Part shown: one piece after another, positions 52,525-61,096 of the stretch | Position numbering within the stretch: the first letter of the stretch is position 1 | How the letters are laid out: every line of letters begins with the position of its first letter | Origin: Pseudonocardia sp. N23 | GTDB lineage: Bacteria; Actinomycetota; Actinomycetes; Mycobacteriales; Pseudonocardiaceae | Assembly (NCBI RefSeq): GCF_002583555.1 | Contig: NZ_BEGX01000020.1 | Span: 1 to 64,000, forward strand | Direction of reading: 5' to 3' | DNA length: 64,000 bases | Program-made: the position numbers and the translations under genes | The notes under the pieces: generated by a model | What the model was told of the DNA's origin: nothing | Seen by the model: only the letters and a program-made list of their open reading frames with translations | The model's database searches: none

Positions 52525-55500
52525 TCAGCGGCGGTGCGGAGGCAGCGGCGGGACCTTCGGGAGCTCGCCGGTCAGCCACGAGCGGCGGCGCGGGCGCGGG
52601 ATCGCCCGGAACACCGTGGTCTCGGAGTCGACGTCGTCGGTCGCGACCCGCGGGTCGGGCACGGTGAGCTTCTCGAACGCCTGGGTGAGATGGACGAGCG
52701 GCAGCGCGGTCGTCGGCGGGTCGACGTCGGGCACCGCGTGGCGCCCGGAGCCCGAGCGGCGGCGCGGGTCGTCCGGCCGCGGTGCCCGGTCGCGGCGCCG
52801 GTCCGTCCTGCGCTCGTCGGCCCGGGTGGCGTCGGTCCGGGGCTCGTCGCGTCGGTGCTCGCCGTCGCGGCTGTCGGAGCGGTGGTCGGCGCCGTTGCGA
52901 CCGGCCGCGTTCCGGGGTGCGGGGAAGAGGTCGTCGGCGTGCCGGGAGGGGTGGCCGTCCGGGCGGTCGGCGGTGCGGTCGTCACGACGCCGCCGGGTCC
53001 GATCGGCAGCGTCGAGGTCGGCAGCGTCGCGGTGGGCAGCGTCCCGGCCGGTGGCGTCCCGTTCGTCCGGGTGCCGGGACGAGCGGCCGGACCGCTCGTC
53101 GGCGTAGCGGGCCGGCTCCCGGTCGCGGCCCTCGTGCGCGGCGCGGGGCCGGCGGCCGCCACCGTCGGCATCGTCGTCGCGGCGGCGGGTGGGACGGTGG
53201 CGGGGGAGCGCGGCCGTCTCGGACACCTCGCCGGCTCCGGCACCGAAGGCGAGCTCGTCGGCGCGCCGACGATCGTCGGGCGCGACGTCGCGGCCGCGGC
53301 GCGGCGCGTCGTCGTAGCGCTCCGGCCGGTGCGATCCGGTGTCGCGCCGGCGGCGCTCGGCGCCGTCACGATCGATGCTCGGGCGCCGGCGTCGCGGCCT
53401 GGGCCCGTCGGCATCGTCGTCGCGACGCCCGGCCCGGTCGGACCGCGCACCGTCGCGCGTCGACGGGCCGGTGGCCGCGTGGTCGCCCGACCCGTTGGCC
53501 CGCAAGCCGTCGGCCCGCGAACCGTTCACGTACGGGCCCTCGGCGCGCGACCCGTTGACCTGCGAACGGTCTGCCCCCGCACCGTCCACCCGCGAACCGT
53601 TCGTCATCGAATCCTCGTCCGACGAGCCGTTCCGCCGGTACCCGTTCACGTCATGGTCGTCACGGACGTCGTTGTCGCGCAGGTCCCTCGCGCCCCGACC
53701 GGTGCGGGACAGGCCGTTGCGGGCCGGGTCGTCGCGATACCGGTCGTCCCGCCCACGACCATCGCGCCCGCGGGTCGCGGGGTACCGGTCGTCGCGGGGG
53801 CCGACGAGGCGGCGCGGGCCGGTGTCGCCCGACTGCACCGGGCGGACGACGCGCGTCGCGTCGACCCCGTCGGAGGGCTCGGCGCCGGGCTCGACGCCGG
53901 TCCCGAGCCCGGACCCGCTCCCGGATCCGGTCCTGGTCCGCGGACCGACGGGCCGGCCGTCGTCGCGCCGCCCGACCGGATCCGAACCGCGCCGCGGCGA
54001 CGGACCCGGACCAGCGGGAGCCCACTCCGTGCCGGAGCCGCGTGTGCCGGAGCTGCGGGTGCCGGAGTCGCGGGTGCCGGAGTCGCGGGTGCCGGAGTCG
54101 CGGGTGCCGGCGTCGCGGGTGCCGGAGTCGCGCGTGACCGATCCGGTCGGGGTCCCGAGCATCGAGGTCTCCTCGACGTCGCGGACCGGGCCGCCGGACC
54201 GCCGGGCACCTGACCGGCCGGCGCCCGCGGCGGCGTAGACCTCGGGACGGGCAGGAGCGCCGGGCCGGGCGGGCATCTGCTCGCGGGGCTCGTCGGCAGG
54301 CCGCCGTGGGGGCAGCGGCTCAGCGGGGCCGTGGGAGCCCGCGACCGGCATCGCGACGTAGCGGCGCGGCGCGGCGGGCGGCTCGGCGTGTTCGCGCCGC
54401 CGGAACGGGACGGGGACGGGGCTCGTCACGTCCTCGCGGTCACGGTCACGACCCCCTTGCTGTGCGGCGACGGCCGGCCGGGGCCGTGGACCGGGCCGGA
54501 GCACGGGACCGGGCCGGCGCACGGCACCGGGCCGGCGCGTGGGCCCGGCGGCGGGCGCCTTCGCCAGGTCGACGCACGTGTCGGCCGCGGCGGCCACCGG
54601 CGCGGCGGGAACCGCGGCGCCGGGGTGGTGGAGCCGGTAGAGGTGCGCGTAGCCGGCGCTCGCGACGAGCAGTTCGTCGTGGCTGCCGCGGGCGCTGATC
54701 GTGCCGTCCTCGACGTAGACGATCTCGTCGGCGTCGGTCACGGTGATCAGGTTGTGGGAGATGATCACCGTGGTGCGGCCGTCCATGAGGCGGCGCAGCG
54801 GTTCGAGGACGCGGCGGGTCGACTCGGCGTCGAGGCCCGTGGTGGGCTCGTCGAGCAGCAGCACGGGGGCGTCGCGGATCATGGCGCGGGCGATCGCGAT
54901 GCGCTGGCGCTGGCCGCCGGACAGCAGCCGTCCGCGCTGGCCGATGCGGGTGTCGTAGCCGTCGGGCAGGCGCACGATGAAGTCGTGGGCGTCGGCGGCG
55001 GCCGCCGCGGTGGCGACGTCCTCGTCGGTGGCGTCGGGCCTTCCCCAGCGGATGTTGTCGGCGATCGACCCGTCGAAGACGAGGGTCTCCTGCAGGACCG
55101 CGGTGATGTTGCGGCGCAGGTCGTGGAGGGTGAGGTCGCGCAGGTCGACGTCATCGAGGGTGATCGTGCCCTCGTCGGGGTCGTAGGTGCGCAGCAGCAG
55201 CTTGGTGAGCGTCGACTTCCCGGCGCCGCTCGCGCCGACGACGGCGATCTTGCTGCCCGCGATGATGTCGAGGTCGACGTCGTGCAGGGCGGTGCGGTCG
55301 GTACCGGGGTAGCCGAAGCCGACGCCCGTGATGCGGATGGCGCCCCTGGCCCGGCGCATCCGGACGGGCTTCACCGGGTCCTCGACGCCGGGCTGGGCGT
55401 CGAGGACCTCGATGATCCGTTCGGCGCTGGCACTGGCGGCGAAGATCGAGTTGGTGAGTCCGGCGAAGCCCTGGACGGGGCCGTAGAGCTGGGAGATGTA

Positions 55501-56661
55501 GGCGAGGAAGACGAGCAGGCCGCCGAGGGTGATGCGGTTCTGCGAGAGTTCCCAGACACCGATGCCGATGACGACGAGCGTCCCGACGGACTCGACGAAC
55601 GCGCTGATCGGGGAGAACAGGCCCTCGATCTTGATGGCGCGCATCTGGGCGCGGAAGTTGCCGAGGTTCTGGTCGCGGAAACGGCGGCTCTCGTGGTCGG
55701 CGCGGTCGTAGGCCTGGACGAGGGCGACGTTGCCGAAGCTCTCCTCGGCGACGGCGCTGATCGAGCCGGCGCGGCGGCGGCTCTCGCGGGCGGCGGACTG
55801 GATGCGCCGGGAGAAGGACCGGGCGATGAGCAGGAAGATCGGGGCGGCGACGAGGGCGGCGAGGGTGAGCTGCCAGTTCAGGAAGAACATGGCGCCCGCG
55901 TAGAAGACGATCTGGAAGCTGTAGGTCAGGGCCATGTTGACGCCGCTGAGCATGAGCGACTCGATGGAGGAGACGTCGCCGGTGAGCCGGGAGAGCAGGT
56001 CGCCGAGCTGGCGGGTCTCGAAGTAGCCGGACGAGAGCCGGTGCATGTGGTCGAAGACCCGCTGGCGCAGACCCATGACGAACTTCTCGCCGACCCACGC
56101 GGTCATGTACTCGTCGCCGAAGTTGATCAGACCGCCGACGACGGTGATGGCGAGGAAGGCGCCCGCGACGACCGGGAAGAGCCGGAAGTCCTGCGGGGTG
56201 ATGATGTCGTCGACGAGAACCTTGAACAGGTAGATGTTCACGGTGCCCAGCGCGGGGCCGACGGCGACGAGCAGGAGGCTCAGCAGCATCCGCCCGCGGA
56301 ATGGCTTGGTGTCGGGCCAGAAGCGCTTGAAGATGTGCCGGATCGGGACCTTGGCGGCCTCGCGGACGTCGGCGATGGAGCTTCGCTCGTAGGGCTCGTC
56401 GTCGTAGTCGTCGTACCGGTCGTCGTCCTGGTCGGCGTCGTACCGCGAGTCGTCGGGCCGCGAGTCGTCGGGCCGGGACTCGTCGGGCCGGGAGTCACGG
56501 TCGTGCCCACCGCTGCTCGTCCTGGCAGGCACCCGGGGGTCGTCGTGGTGGTCGGGCGCGGAGCCGGGGGAGTCCCACTCCTCGGGATCGTGCTCGTGAT
56601 CCGGCATCACCGATGCCCGACGCGGCGGGGACGTGCGTCCCCCGTCGGCGGTGGTGGACAT
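52525..56661 (-). CDS. ABC transporter (half-exporter) with very long disordered C-terminal tail
   Basis: This is a 1378-residue type I ABC half-exporter. Residues 1-105 are acidic and disordered with DDSRPDDSR repeats. The membrane domain (about 110-410) has six helices, for example LLLVAVGPALGTVNIYLFKV. The ATPase domain has Walker A GASGAGKST at 477, signature LLSGGQRQRIAIAR at 579 and Walker B APVLLLDEP near 598, with SHNLIT. The remaining 700 residues are disordered, rich in Arg, Asp, Gly, Pro, with SGTRD repeats (residues 843-877) and NGSRADG-type motifs. The final PTTALPLVHLTQAFEKLTVP then RSWLTGELPKVPPL looks structured and may be functional. Relatives export lipids, peptides or drugs. 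No start codon with family similarity suggests a separate tail gene. Confidence 0.9.
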   Translation of the reverse strand: MSTTADGGRTSPPRRASVMPDHEHDPEEWDSPGSAPDHHDDPRVPARTSSGGHDRDSRPDESRPDDSRPDDSRYDADQDDDRYDDYDDEPYERSSIADVREAAKVPIRHIFKRFWPDTKPFRGRMLLSLLLVAVGPALGTVNIYLFKVLVDDIITPQDFRLFPVVAGAFLAITVVGGLINFGDEYMTAWVGEKFVMGLRQRVFDHMHRLSSGYFETRQLGDLLSRLTGDVSSIESLMLSGVNMALTYSFQIVFYAGAMFFLNWQLTLAALVAAPIFLLIARSFSRRIQSAARESRRRAGSISAVAEESFGNVALVQAYDRADHESRRFRDQNLGNFRAQMRAIKIEGLFSPISAFVESVGTLVVIGIGVWELSQNRITLGGLLVFLAYISQLYGPVQGFAGLTNSIFAASASAERIIEVLDAQPGVEDPVKPVRMRRARGAIRITGVGFGYPGTDRTALHDVDLDIIAGSKIAVVGASGAGKSTLTKLLLRTYDPDEGTITLDDVDLRDLTLHDLRRNITAVLQETLVFDGSIADNIRWGRPDATDEDVATAAAAADAHDFIVRLPDGYDTRIGQRGRLLSGGQRQRIAIARAMIRDAPVLLLDEPTTGLDAESTRRVLEPLRRLMDGRTTVIISHNLITVTDADEIVYVEDGTISARGSHDELLVASAGYAHLYRLHHPGAAVPAAPVAAAADTCVDLAKAPAAGPTRRPGAVRRPGPVLRPGPRPRPAVAAQQGGRDRDREDVTSPVPVPFRRREHAEPPAAPRRYVAMPVAGSHGPAEPLPPRRPADEPREQMPARPGAPARPEVYAAAGAGRSGARRSGGPVRDVEETSMLGTPTGSVTRDSGTRDAGTRDSGTRDSGTRDSGTRSSGTRGSGTEWAPAGPGPSPRRGSDPVGRRDDGRPVGPRTRTGSGSGSGLGTGVEPGAEPSDGVDATRVVRPVQSGDTGPRRLVGPRDDRYPATRGRDGRGRDDRYRDDPARNGLSRTGRGARDLRDNDVRDDHDVNGYRRNGSSDEDSMTNGSRVDGAGADRSQVNGSRAEGPYVNGSRADGLRANGSGDHAATGPSTRDGARSDRAGRRDDDADGPRPRRRRPSIDRDGAERRRRDTGSHRPERYDDAPRRGRDVAPDDRRRADELAFGAGAGEVSETAALPRHRPTRRRDDDADGGGRRPRAAHEGRDREPARYADERSGRSSRHPDERDATGRDAAHRDAADLDAADRTRRRRDDRTADRPDGHPSRHADDLFPAPRNAAGRNGADHRSDSRDGEHRRDEPRTDATRADERRTDRRRDRAPRPDDPRRRSGSGRHAVPDVDPPTTALPLVHLTQAFEKLTVPDPRVATDDVDSETTVFRAIPRPRRRSWLTGELPKVPPLPPHRR
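54031..54135. repeat. 15-base tandem repeat in the ABC-exporter tail
   Basis: Seven copies of a 15-base unit based on GCCGGAGTCGCGGGT run without gaps; three are identical and the others differ by one to three bases. On the minus strand they encode the pentapeptide SGTRD and variants (DAGTR, SSGTR). The reading frame is kept, as 15 is a multiple of three. Confidence 0.9.
56446..56490. repeat. 15-base repeat in the ABC-exporter N-terminus
   Basis: Three adjacent 15-base units of the type CGAGTCGTCGGGCCG occur; two are identical and the third differs at two positions. They encode (minus strand) the DDSRP/DESRP acidic repeats at residues 57-72 of the exporter. Confidence 0.8.
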
Positions 56662-56779
56662 CGACGAACTCCGTTCATGCCGGCGGCCCCGCGCCGCTGG
56701 GGCTACGCGCGGGGCCGCCGGAACACCTTCTCAGCAGTGCTGAGTCGTGCGTACTACTGGTCTCTGCCGGGGCGAGAGA

Positions 56780-56965
56780 TCAGCGGCCGCAGTGCTCGCG
56801 GTGACGGTCGCGCTTCGACTTGCGGCCACACGGGTCGTCGTGGTGCTGGTGACGACGGCGGTCGTGGTGGTGACCGTGGCGGCGGTCGTCATCGCGGTCG
56901 TCGCAGTGCGACGGGGGCTTCGGCACACAGTGCTTGATCGCCGGGACGGGCTTGCGGAACGCCAT
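56780..56965 (-). CDS. Small His/Cys/Asp/Arg-rich protein of unknown function
   Basis: The 61-residue product begins MAFRKPVPAIKHCVPKPPS and continues with HCDDRDDDRRHGHHHDRRR, then QHHDDPCGRKSKRDRHREHC. In 61 residues there are four cysteines and about 12 histidines, together with many acidic and basic residues. The ATG at 56965 has AAGGGA at correct spacing, and an 8-bp leader hairpin lies 22 bases upstream. The HC, HHHD, PCG and HC pairs suggest metal binding, though no named family comes to mind. The product reads away from the ABC exporter start but on the same strand, 118 bases upstream of that gene, so it could be its leader gene. Confidence 0.6.
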   Translation of the reverse strand: MAFRKPVPAIKHCVPKPPSHCDDRDDDRRHGHHHDRRRHQHHDDPCGRKSKRDRHREHCGR

Positions 56966-56986
56966 TGAGATTCCCTTCTGGACAGT

Positions 56987-57006
56987 GCAGCGCCCTATGG
57001 CGCTGC
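56987..57006 (-). promoter_or_regulatory. Leader hairpin before the small His/Cys-rich gene
   Basis: GCAGCGCC and GGCGCTGC form a perfect 8-bp stem with a CTAT loop, 10 bases or so upstream of the Shine-Dalgarno of the small gene. It could stabilise the mRNA or regulate translation. The surrounding leader is long (up to the low-GC region) and otherwise unstructured to my eye. Confidence 0.4.
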
Positions 57007-57435
57007 TGCTCACTCTCTCGTATCCCGCACAGCTCCGTTTCAGCTCACACACATGTTCACCTACCTGTCGGAGTGTGCCGATCGTGTCACCTGATGGTTT
57101 GACAACCCGGTTGGACCCGAAGGGTTGAGCGAACGCAGGGTGATGCCGTGTAGGCGTACGGGACGCGGCCGACGTTTGAAGCTCGCAGGTCAGGGCAATG
57201 CGACAGGCGTAGCCGTACCACGTGTCGATCTTCGCTCCGACCACTGCTCCGAACGAGTGGCCCGCTGGAGGGTTGGCGTCCGATCGGGGAGGGCACCGGA
57301 GCGGCCGGATGAAATGGTGTGCCGCAACTTTTTTCGTTCGGCACCGTTGTTCATCACTCTTCGGCGACAGCGCGAATGCGCTCTGTAGAAATGACGATAA
57401 TGCCAGCGCGCAGACGATTGTGCGAGTATTCGTTT
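57007..57435. other. Lower-GC intergenic region, no recognised gene
   Basis: Compared with the flanks this stretch is visibly richer in A and T, including a run of six T's at 57329-57334 within a stem pair GTGCCG/CGGCAC (57319-57344). Several frames of 60-90 codons are open on both strands, but none has a ribosome site, protein-like composition or third-position GC bias. It probably contains the promoter of the small His/Cys-rich gene, reading left. A horizontally acquired remnant or a small RNA gene cannot be excluded. Confidence 0.45.
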
Positions 57436-57466
57436 AGTGGGACCACTGCGGTGGGCCGAACGGCCC
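57436..57466 (-). terminator. Tandem hairpins after the sirohydrochlorin chelatase gene
   Basis: Two adjacent palindromes lie just past the chelatase stop at 57474: GGGCCGAACGGCCC (57453-57466) and AGTGGGACCACT (57436-57447). They would end the whole leftward sulfur operon. Confidence 0.6.
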
Positions 57467-57473
57467 AACCACC

Positions 57474-58220
57474 TCAGACGGCGTCGGCGAGCGCGGCGAC
57501 GGGCTCGCCGGCGCCGGCGCCGTGCCGGGCCAGGACCGTCGCCGCGACGAGCGGGTGGTCCCCGAGGGGCTCCGCGACGGTCGCGGCCCGGTCGGCTGCC
57601 ACGGCGCGGGCCTCGACGCGGTCGAGCAGGCGGCCCGGCGCGAGGAACCACGGCAGGACGACGATCCGTTGCGCACCAACAGCTCGCAGGCAGGCCACCG
57701 CGTCGTCGACGGACGGTTCGGCCGACGTCGCGAAGGCCGCGATGGCACGGGGGAGCCGTCCCGCGAGTGTCCGGACGACATCGTTGGCGTTCTCGTCGCT
57801 CGACCCGGCAGCGGCGAGCACGACGCCGATGTCCGGGTCGCCGAGGTCGGCACCGGCCTCGGCGAGGCGGGCGCGGGCTGCGGCGAGCAACGGGGTGGGG
57901 TCCTCGCCGAGGACCGGGGACACGGTGACACGCAGCTGCGGCAGCCGCGACGTTGCGGCCTCGACGGCGGCGGGAACGTCGACGCGGGCGTGGTAGGCGG
58001 AGCCGAGCAGCAGGGGGACCACGACGGCGCGACGATGCCCGTCGGCGGCGACGGCGTGCAGGACGTCGGGCAGCCGGGGGGCGTTGAAGTCGAGGAACGA
58101 CAGCCGGACGTCGAGCCCCGGCGCCTGCGCGGCGGCGGCCTGCACGAGCCGGTGCATCGTGGCGGCGGACCGCCCGTCGCGGCTGCCGTGTGCGACCGCG
58201 ACGAGTGCGGGATCAGACAC
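57474..58220 (-). CDS. Sirohydrochlorin chelatase (CbiX/SirB type)
   Basis: The enzyme inserts iron into sirohydrochlorin to make sirohaem, the cofactor of sulfite reductase, or inserts cobalt in the cobalamin route. The 248-residue protein has two tandem CbiX domains: the first starts ALVAVAHGSRDGRSAATMHR with the metal-binding His in AHGSRD, followed by VVVPLLLGSAYHARVDVPAA with the second His in AYHARVD; the second half repeats VVLAAAGSSDENANDVVRTL and IVVLPWFLAPGRLLDRV, where the histidines are lost. Standing at the end of an assimilatory sulfate operon, it most likely makes sirohaem. Its GTG start overlaps the ABC permease stop by eight bases. Confidence 0.9.
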   Translation of the reverse strand: MSDPALVAVAHGSRDGRSAATMHRLVQAAAAQAPGLDVRLSFLDFNAPRLPDVLHAVAADGHRRAVVVPLLLGSAYHARVDVPAAVEAATSRLPQLRVTVSPVLGEDPTPLLAAARARLAEAGADLGDPDIGVVLAAAGSSDENANDVVRTLAGRLPRAIAAFATSAEPSVDDAVACLRAVGAQRIVVLPWFLAPGRLLDRVEARAVAADRAATVAEPLGDHPLVAATVLARHGAGAGEPVAALADAV

Positions 58221-59118
58221 CGGCGGCCAGCCCCCGCACGCGCAGGACGCGACGTTCGATCGGCCGGAAGACCAGCAGCTCGATCCCGATGCCCACGATG
58301 AGGATCAGGAAGATCGCGGCGATGACCGTCGGCATGTCGTTGAGGTCGCTGCCCTGTTTGAGGAAGGCGCCGAGGCCGAGGCCGAGCAGCGGTCCGGCGG
58401 CGATGATCTCCGCGGCCATCAGGGAACGCCACGAGAAGGCCCAGCCCTGTTTGCATCCGGCCAGGAATCCGGGCAGGGCCGCCGGAAGCAGGATGTGCCG
58501 GGCGGTGGCCAGTCCGCTGGCGCCGATGACCTTGCCGACGCGCGGGAAGATCGGCGGGATCTGGTCGATGCCGGACACGAGGCCGTTTGCGATCGACGGG
58601 ATCGACCCGGCGAGGACGACGAAGTAGATCGTCGAGTCGGTCAGTCCGAACCACAGGACCGCGGCGGGCACCCACGCGACCGACGGCAGGCTCTGCAACC
58701 CGGACAGCAGAGGGCCGATCGCCGCGCGCACGACTCGGACGCGGGCGACGAGCAGGCCGAGTGGGACGGCGATGACCAAGGCCATCAGGAAGCCGACGAA
58801 CGCCCGGCTGATCGAGGTCCACAGGATCGACAGGACCTGGCCGTCGGTGAGGACGCCGGCGAAGGAGTCCCACACCGAGGACGGGGAGGGAACCTTGAAC
58901 TCGGGTTGGATCGCCGCCGCCCAGATCAGCTGCCAGACGCCGACGAACAGCAGGAACGCGACGATCGGGGGGAGCCCGGTCGCGACGAACCGCCGCCACG
59001 AGGGGGTCCGCTTGACCGTCGGGGTGTCGAGGGCGTCGAGTCCCGCGAGCTCTGCGGCCGCGTCGTCGAGCTCGGGGGAGGTCGGCACCGTGGGGCGCGG
59101 CGTGGTCTCAGGCTGCAT
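58213..59118 (-). CDS. ssuC: ABC transporter permease, sulfonate/nitrate type
   Basis: The 301-residue permease has an N-terminal acidic cytoplasmic segment (LDDAAAELAGLDALDTPTVK) and six helices. The family hallmark EAA loop appears in KVIGASGLATARHILLPAAL near residue 190, and FSWRSLMAAEIIAAGPLLGL follows. Members of this group move aliphatic sulfonates, taurine, nitrate or bicarbonate. The start is ATG 59118, ten bases inside the ATPase gene, so the two are coupled. Its setting between cysN and a sirohaem gene argues for a sulfur source such as sulfonates or sulfate esters. Confidence 0.85.
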   Translation of the reverse strand: MQPETTPRPTVPTSPELDDAAAELAGLDALDTPTVKRTPSWRRFVATGLPPIVAFLLFVGVWQLIWAAAIQPEFKVPSPSSVWDSFAGVLTDGQVLSILWTSISRAFVGFLMALVIAVPLGLLVARVRVVRAAIGPLLSGLQSLPSVAWVPAAVLWFGLTDSTIYFVVLAGSIPSIANGLVSGIDQIPPIFPRVGKVIGASGLATARHILLPAALPGFLAGCKQGWAFSWRSLMAAEIIAAGPLLGLGLGAFLKQGSDLNDMPTVIAAIFLILIVGIGIELLVFRPIERRVLRVRGLAAGV

Positions 59119-59902
59119 GGCTCGCGATGACCTGACGCAGCCGGACGGTGATCTCGTCGTGGAGGTGATCACGGTCGTCGCCGACCGTCCATTCGCCCAC
59201 GACGGTGCCCGGCCGCGACGAGAGCAGGACGACACGCTGGGCCAGCCGCACGGCCTCGCGGACGTCGTGGGTGACGAAGACGATGGTGGTGCCGGTTGCT
59301 CGCCATACCCGCAGCAGCTCTCCCTGGAGCGCATCGCGGGTGATGGCGTCGAGAGCGGCGAAGGGCTCGTCCATCAGCAGGACGCCGCCGCCGGAACCGT
59401 CGGGACCGGTCGCGGCGGCCAACGCCCGGGCGAGGGCGACGCGCTGGCGCATGCCGCCGGACAGCTCGTGGGGTCGCTTGTCGGCGAGGCCGTCGAGGCG
59501 CACGAGGGAGAGCAGTTCGGCGGCGCGTTCGCGCCGCGCGGACCGGGACAGCCCCGACAGCTGCAGCGGCAGCTCGACGTTGCGACCCGCGGTCAGCCAC
59601 GGCAGTAGAGCCGACTCCTGGAACATGAACGAGGGGGACCCGGCCGGCCGGGTCAACGTGCCCGCGGTGGGTTCGTCGAGTCCGGCGACCAGATTGAGCA
59701 GCGTCGACTTGCCGCAGCCTGACGCACCGAGCAGACACACGAACTCGCCCTGCCCGACAGCCAGGTCGACGTTCTGCAGGGCCGTCACCGCATCCGTGCC
59801 GCTCCCGAACGTCTTGCCGATGCCGGTGAGCCGCACTGCCGCCGTCCCGGGAACGTCGGAGACATCGGCTGTGGTCGTCTCGGTCCCGGTGGTGGTGGTC
59901 AT
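59108..59902 (-). CDS. ssuB: ABC transporter ATP-binding protein, sulfonate/nitrate type
   Basis: The 264-residue ATPase has Walker A LLGASGCGKSTLLNLVAGL near residue 60, Q-loop MFQESALLPWLTAGRN, the signature HELSGGMRQRVALARALA, Walker B VLLMDEPFAALDAITR and the switch histidine in VFVTHDVREA. The variant GASGCGKST and LSGGMRQR are those of the taurine/sulfonate/nitrate importers. ATG 59902 follows an AAGGG site. It forms a complete importer with the permease and the substrate-binding protein directly around it. Confidence 0.92.
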   Translation of the reverse strand: MTTTTGTETTTADVSDVPGTAAVRLTGIGKTFGSGTDAVTALQNVDLAVGQGEFVCLLGASGCGKSTLLNLVAGLDEPTAGTLTRPAGSPSFMFQESALLPWLTAGRNVELPLQLSGLSRSARRERAAELLSLVRLDGLADKRPHELSGGMRQRVALARALAAATGPDGSGGGVLLMDEPFAALDAITRDALQGELLRVWRATGTTIVFVTHDVREAVRLAQRVVLLSSRPGTVVGEWTVGDDRDHLHDEITVRLRQVIASHAA

Positions 59903-59966
59903 CCGGCCGGTCACCCTTCTCGTCAGGGGGTGGGGCGGCTCCCGTGAGGGAGCCACCCCGGGGGGA

Positions 59967-61058
59967 TCAGCTCTTCTTGTCCAGACCCGCTGCGTCGACC
60001 TGCGGCTTTCCGGCGGCGGCCAGCACCTTGTTGACGGCGGTGACGTCGAGGAAGCCGCGCAGGTCGGTCTCCTTCTGGGTGGCGCCCGCCGTCACGCTGT
60101 CCTTCGACAGCTGCGGGAAGGTCGCGGCGAGGGGGTCGAGTCCGAACGACAGCTCGGTGAACGCCCGGTCGACGACGCTCTGTGCCAGCGCCGAGCCGGA
60201 CAGCGCCTTGATCGCGTTGTTCGCCGCGGTCTTCGCGCCGGCCGGGTCGCTCGCGATGAAGTCGATGGCCTTCTGCTCGCCGCGCAGGAGCGCCTCGACG
60301 GCGTCGGGGTGCTCCTGCAGGAACGCGGTGCGCACGATCACGACGGTCGTCGGGAACCCGCCGCCGGGCCAGAGGGTGCGCTCGTCGACGAGCACCGAGG
60401 CGCCTGCGTCCACCAGACGTGAGCTCCACGGCTCGGGCAGCCAGCCACCGGCGATCTGACCGGACTTGAACAGGTCGAGCGTGCGCGGGTTGTCCAGGTT
60501 CTGGACGACGACCTTGTTCGGGTCCTGCGCGGTCGCGATCTCGAGGTTGTTGGCCTTGAGCCACTTCTTGAGCGCCACGTCCTGCGTGTTGCCCAGCTGC
60601 GGCGTCGCGATGGTCTTGCCCTTGAGCTGCTCCGGGCTGGTGATGTCCTTGGAGACGACGAGCTGCGCACCTCCCGACGCCGCACCCGCGATCAGGCGGA
60701 CCGCGCCGTCGGACTTGCCATACGCGTTGATCGCCGGGCTCGACCCGATGAACGCCACGTCGAGCGAGCCGCCCAGCAGTGCGTTGACCTCGTCGGGACC
60801 TGCGTTGAAGGTTTGCGTCGTGAGCTTCGTCGAGCCGAGCTCCTGGGCGAAGTAGCCCTTGTCGACGCCGATCAGCGCGGGCGCGTGGGTGATGTTGGGG
60901 AAGTAGCCGAGCCGCAGCTCGGCGGCCGGCGACGTGGTGCCGCCCGACCCGCTCGATCCGGCCGCGGGGGCATCGGACGCCCGCGAACAGGACGCCAGCA
61001 CCCCGACCGCGGCGAGGGTGGCGAGGAGGGCGATGGGAACTCTGGAGCGCAGGCGCAT
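59967..61058 (-). CDS. ssuA: ABC transporter substrate-binding lipoprotein, aliphatic sulfonate type
   Basis: The 363-residue precursor has a basic N-terminus, a hydrophobic signal and lipobox VLASC (C24), then a Ser/Gly-rich linker. The mature domain has LRLGYFPNITHAPALIGVDK, FNAGPDEVNALLGGSLDVAF and GKTIATPQLGNTQDVALKKW, and GWLPEPWSSRLVDAG, the features of the NMT1/THI5/SsuA-type periplasmic proteins. It would capture a sulfonate or related anion and deliver it to the permease. The ATG is at 61058. It sits 38 bases downstream of cysN in the operon. Confidence 0.88.
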   Translation of the reverse strand: MRLRSRVPIALLATLAAVGVLASCSRASDAPAAGSSGSGGTTSPAAELRLGYFPNITHAPALIGVDKGYFAQELGSTKLTTQTFNAGPDEVNALLGGSLDVAFIGSSPAINAYGKSDGAVRLIAGAASGGAQLVVSKDITSPEQLKGKTIATPQLGNTQDVALKKWLKANNLEIATAQDPNKVVVQNLDNPRTLDLFKSGQIAGGWLPEPWSSRLVDAGASVLVDERTLWPGGGFPTTVVIVRTAFLQEHPDAVEALLRGEQKAIDFIASDPAGAKTAANNAIKALSGSALAQSVVDRAFTELSFGLDPLAATFPQLSKDSVTAGATQKETDLRGFLDVTAVNKVLAAAGKPQVDAAGLDKKS

Positions 61059-61096
61059 CGAACGGGGCTTCCTTCTTCTGCGGTTGTGGGGAGGGC

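Noticed and set aside
54031..54135. CRISPR-like array
   Set aside because: Units of 15 bases follow each other without spacers and stay in the coding frame.
52534..54213. A 559-codon plus-strand frame opposite the exporter tail
   Set aside because: Low-complexity Val/Gly/Ala sequence that mirrors the repeat-rich tail; no ribosome site and no recognised domain.
57222..57437. A 71-codon plus-strand frame in the low-GC region
   Set aside because: No Shine-Dalgarno, atypical composition and no family resemblance.
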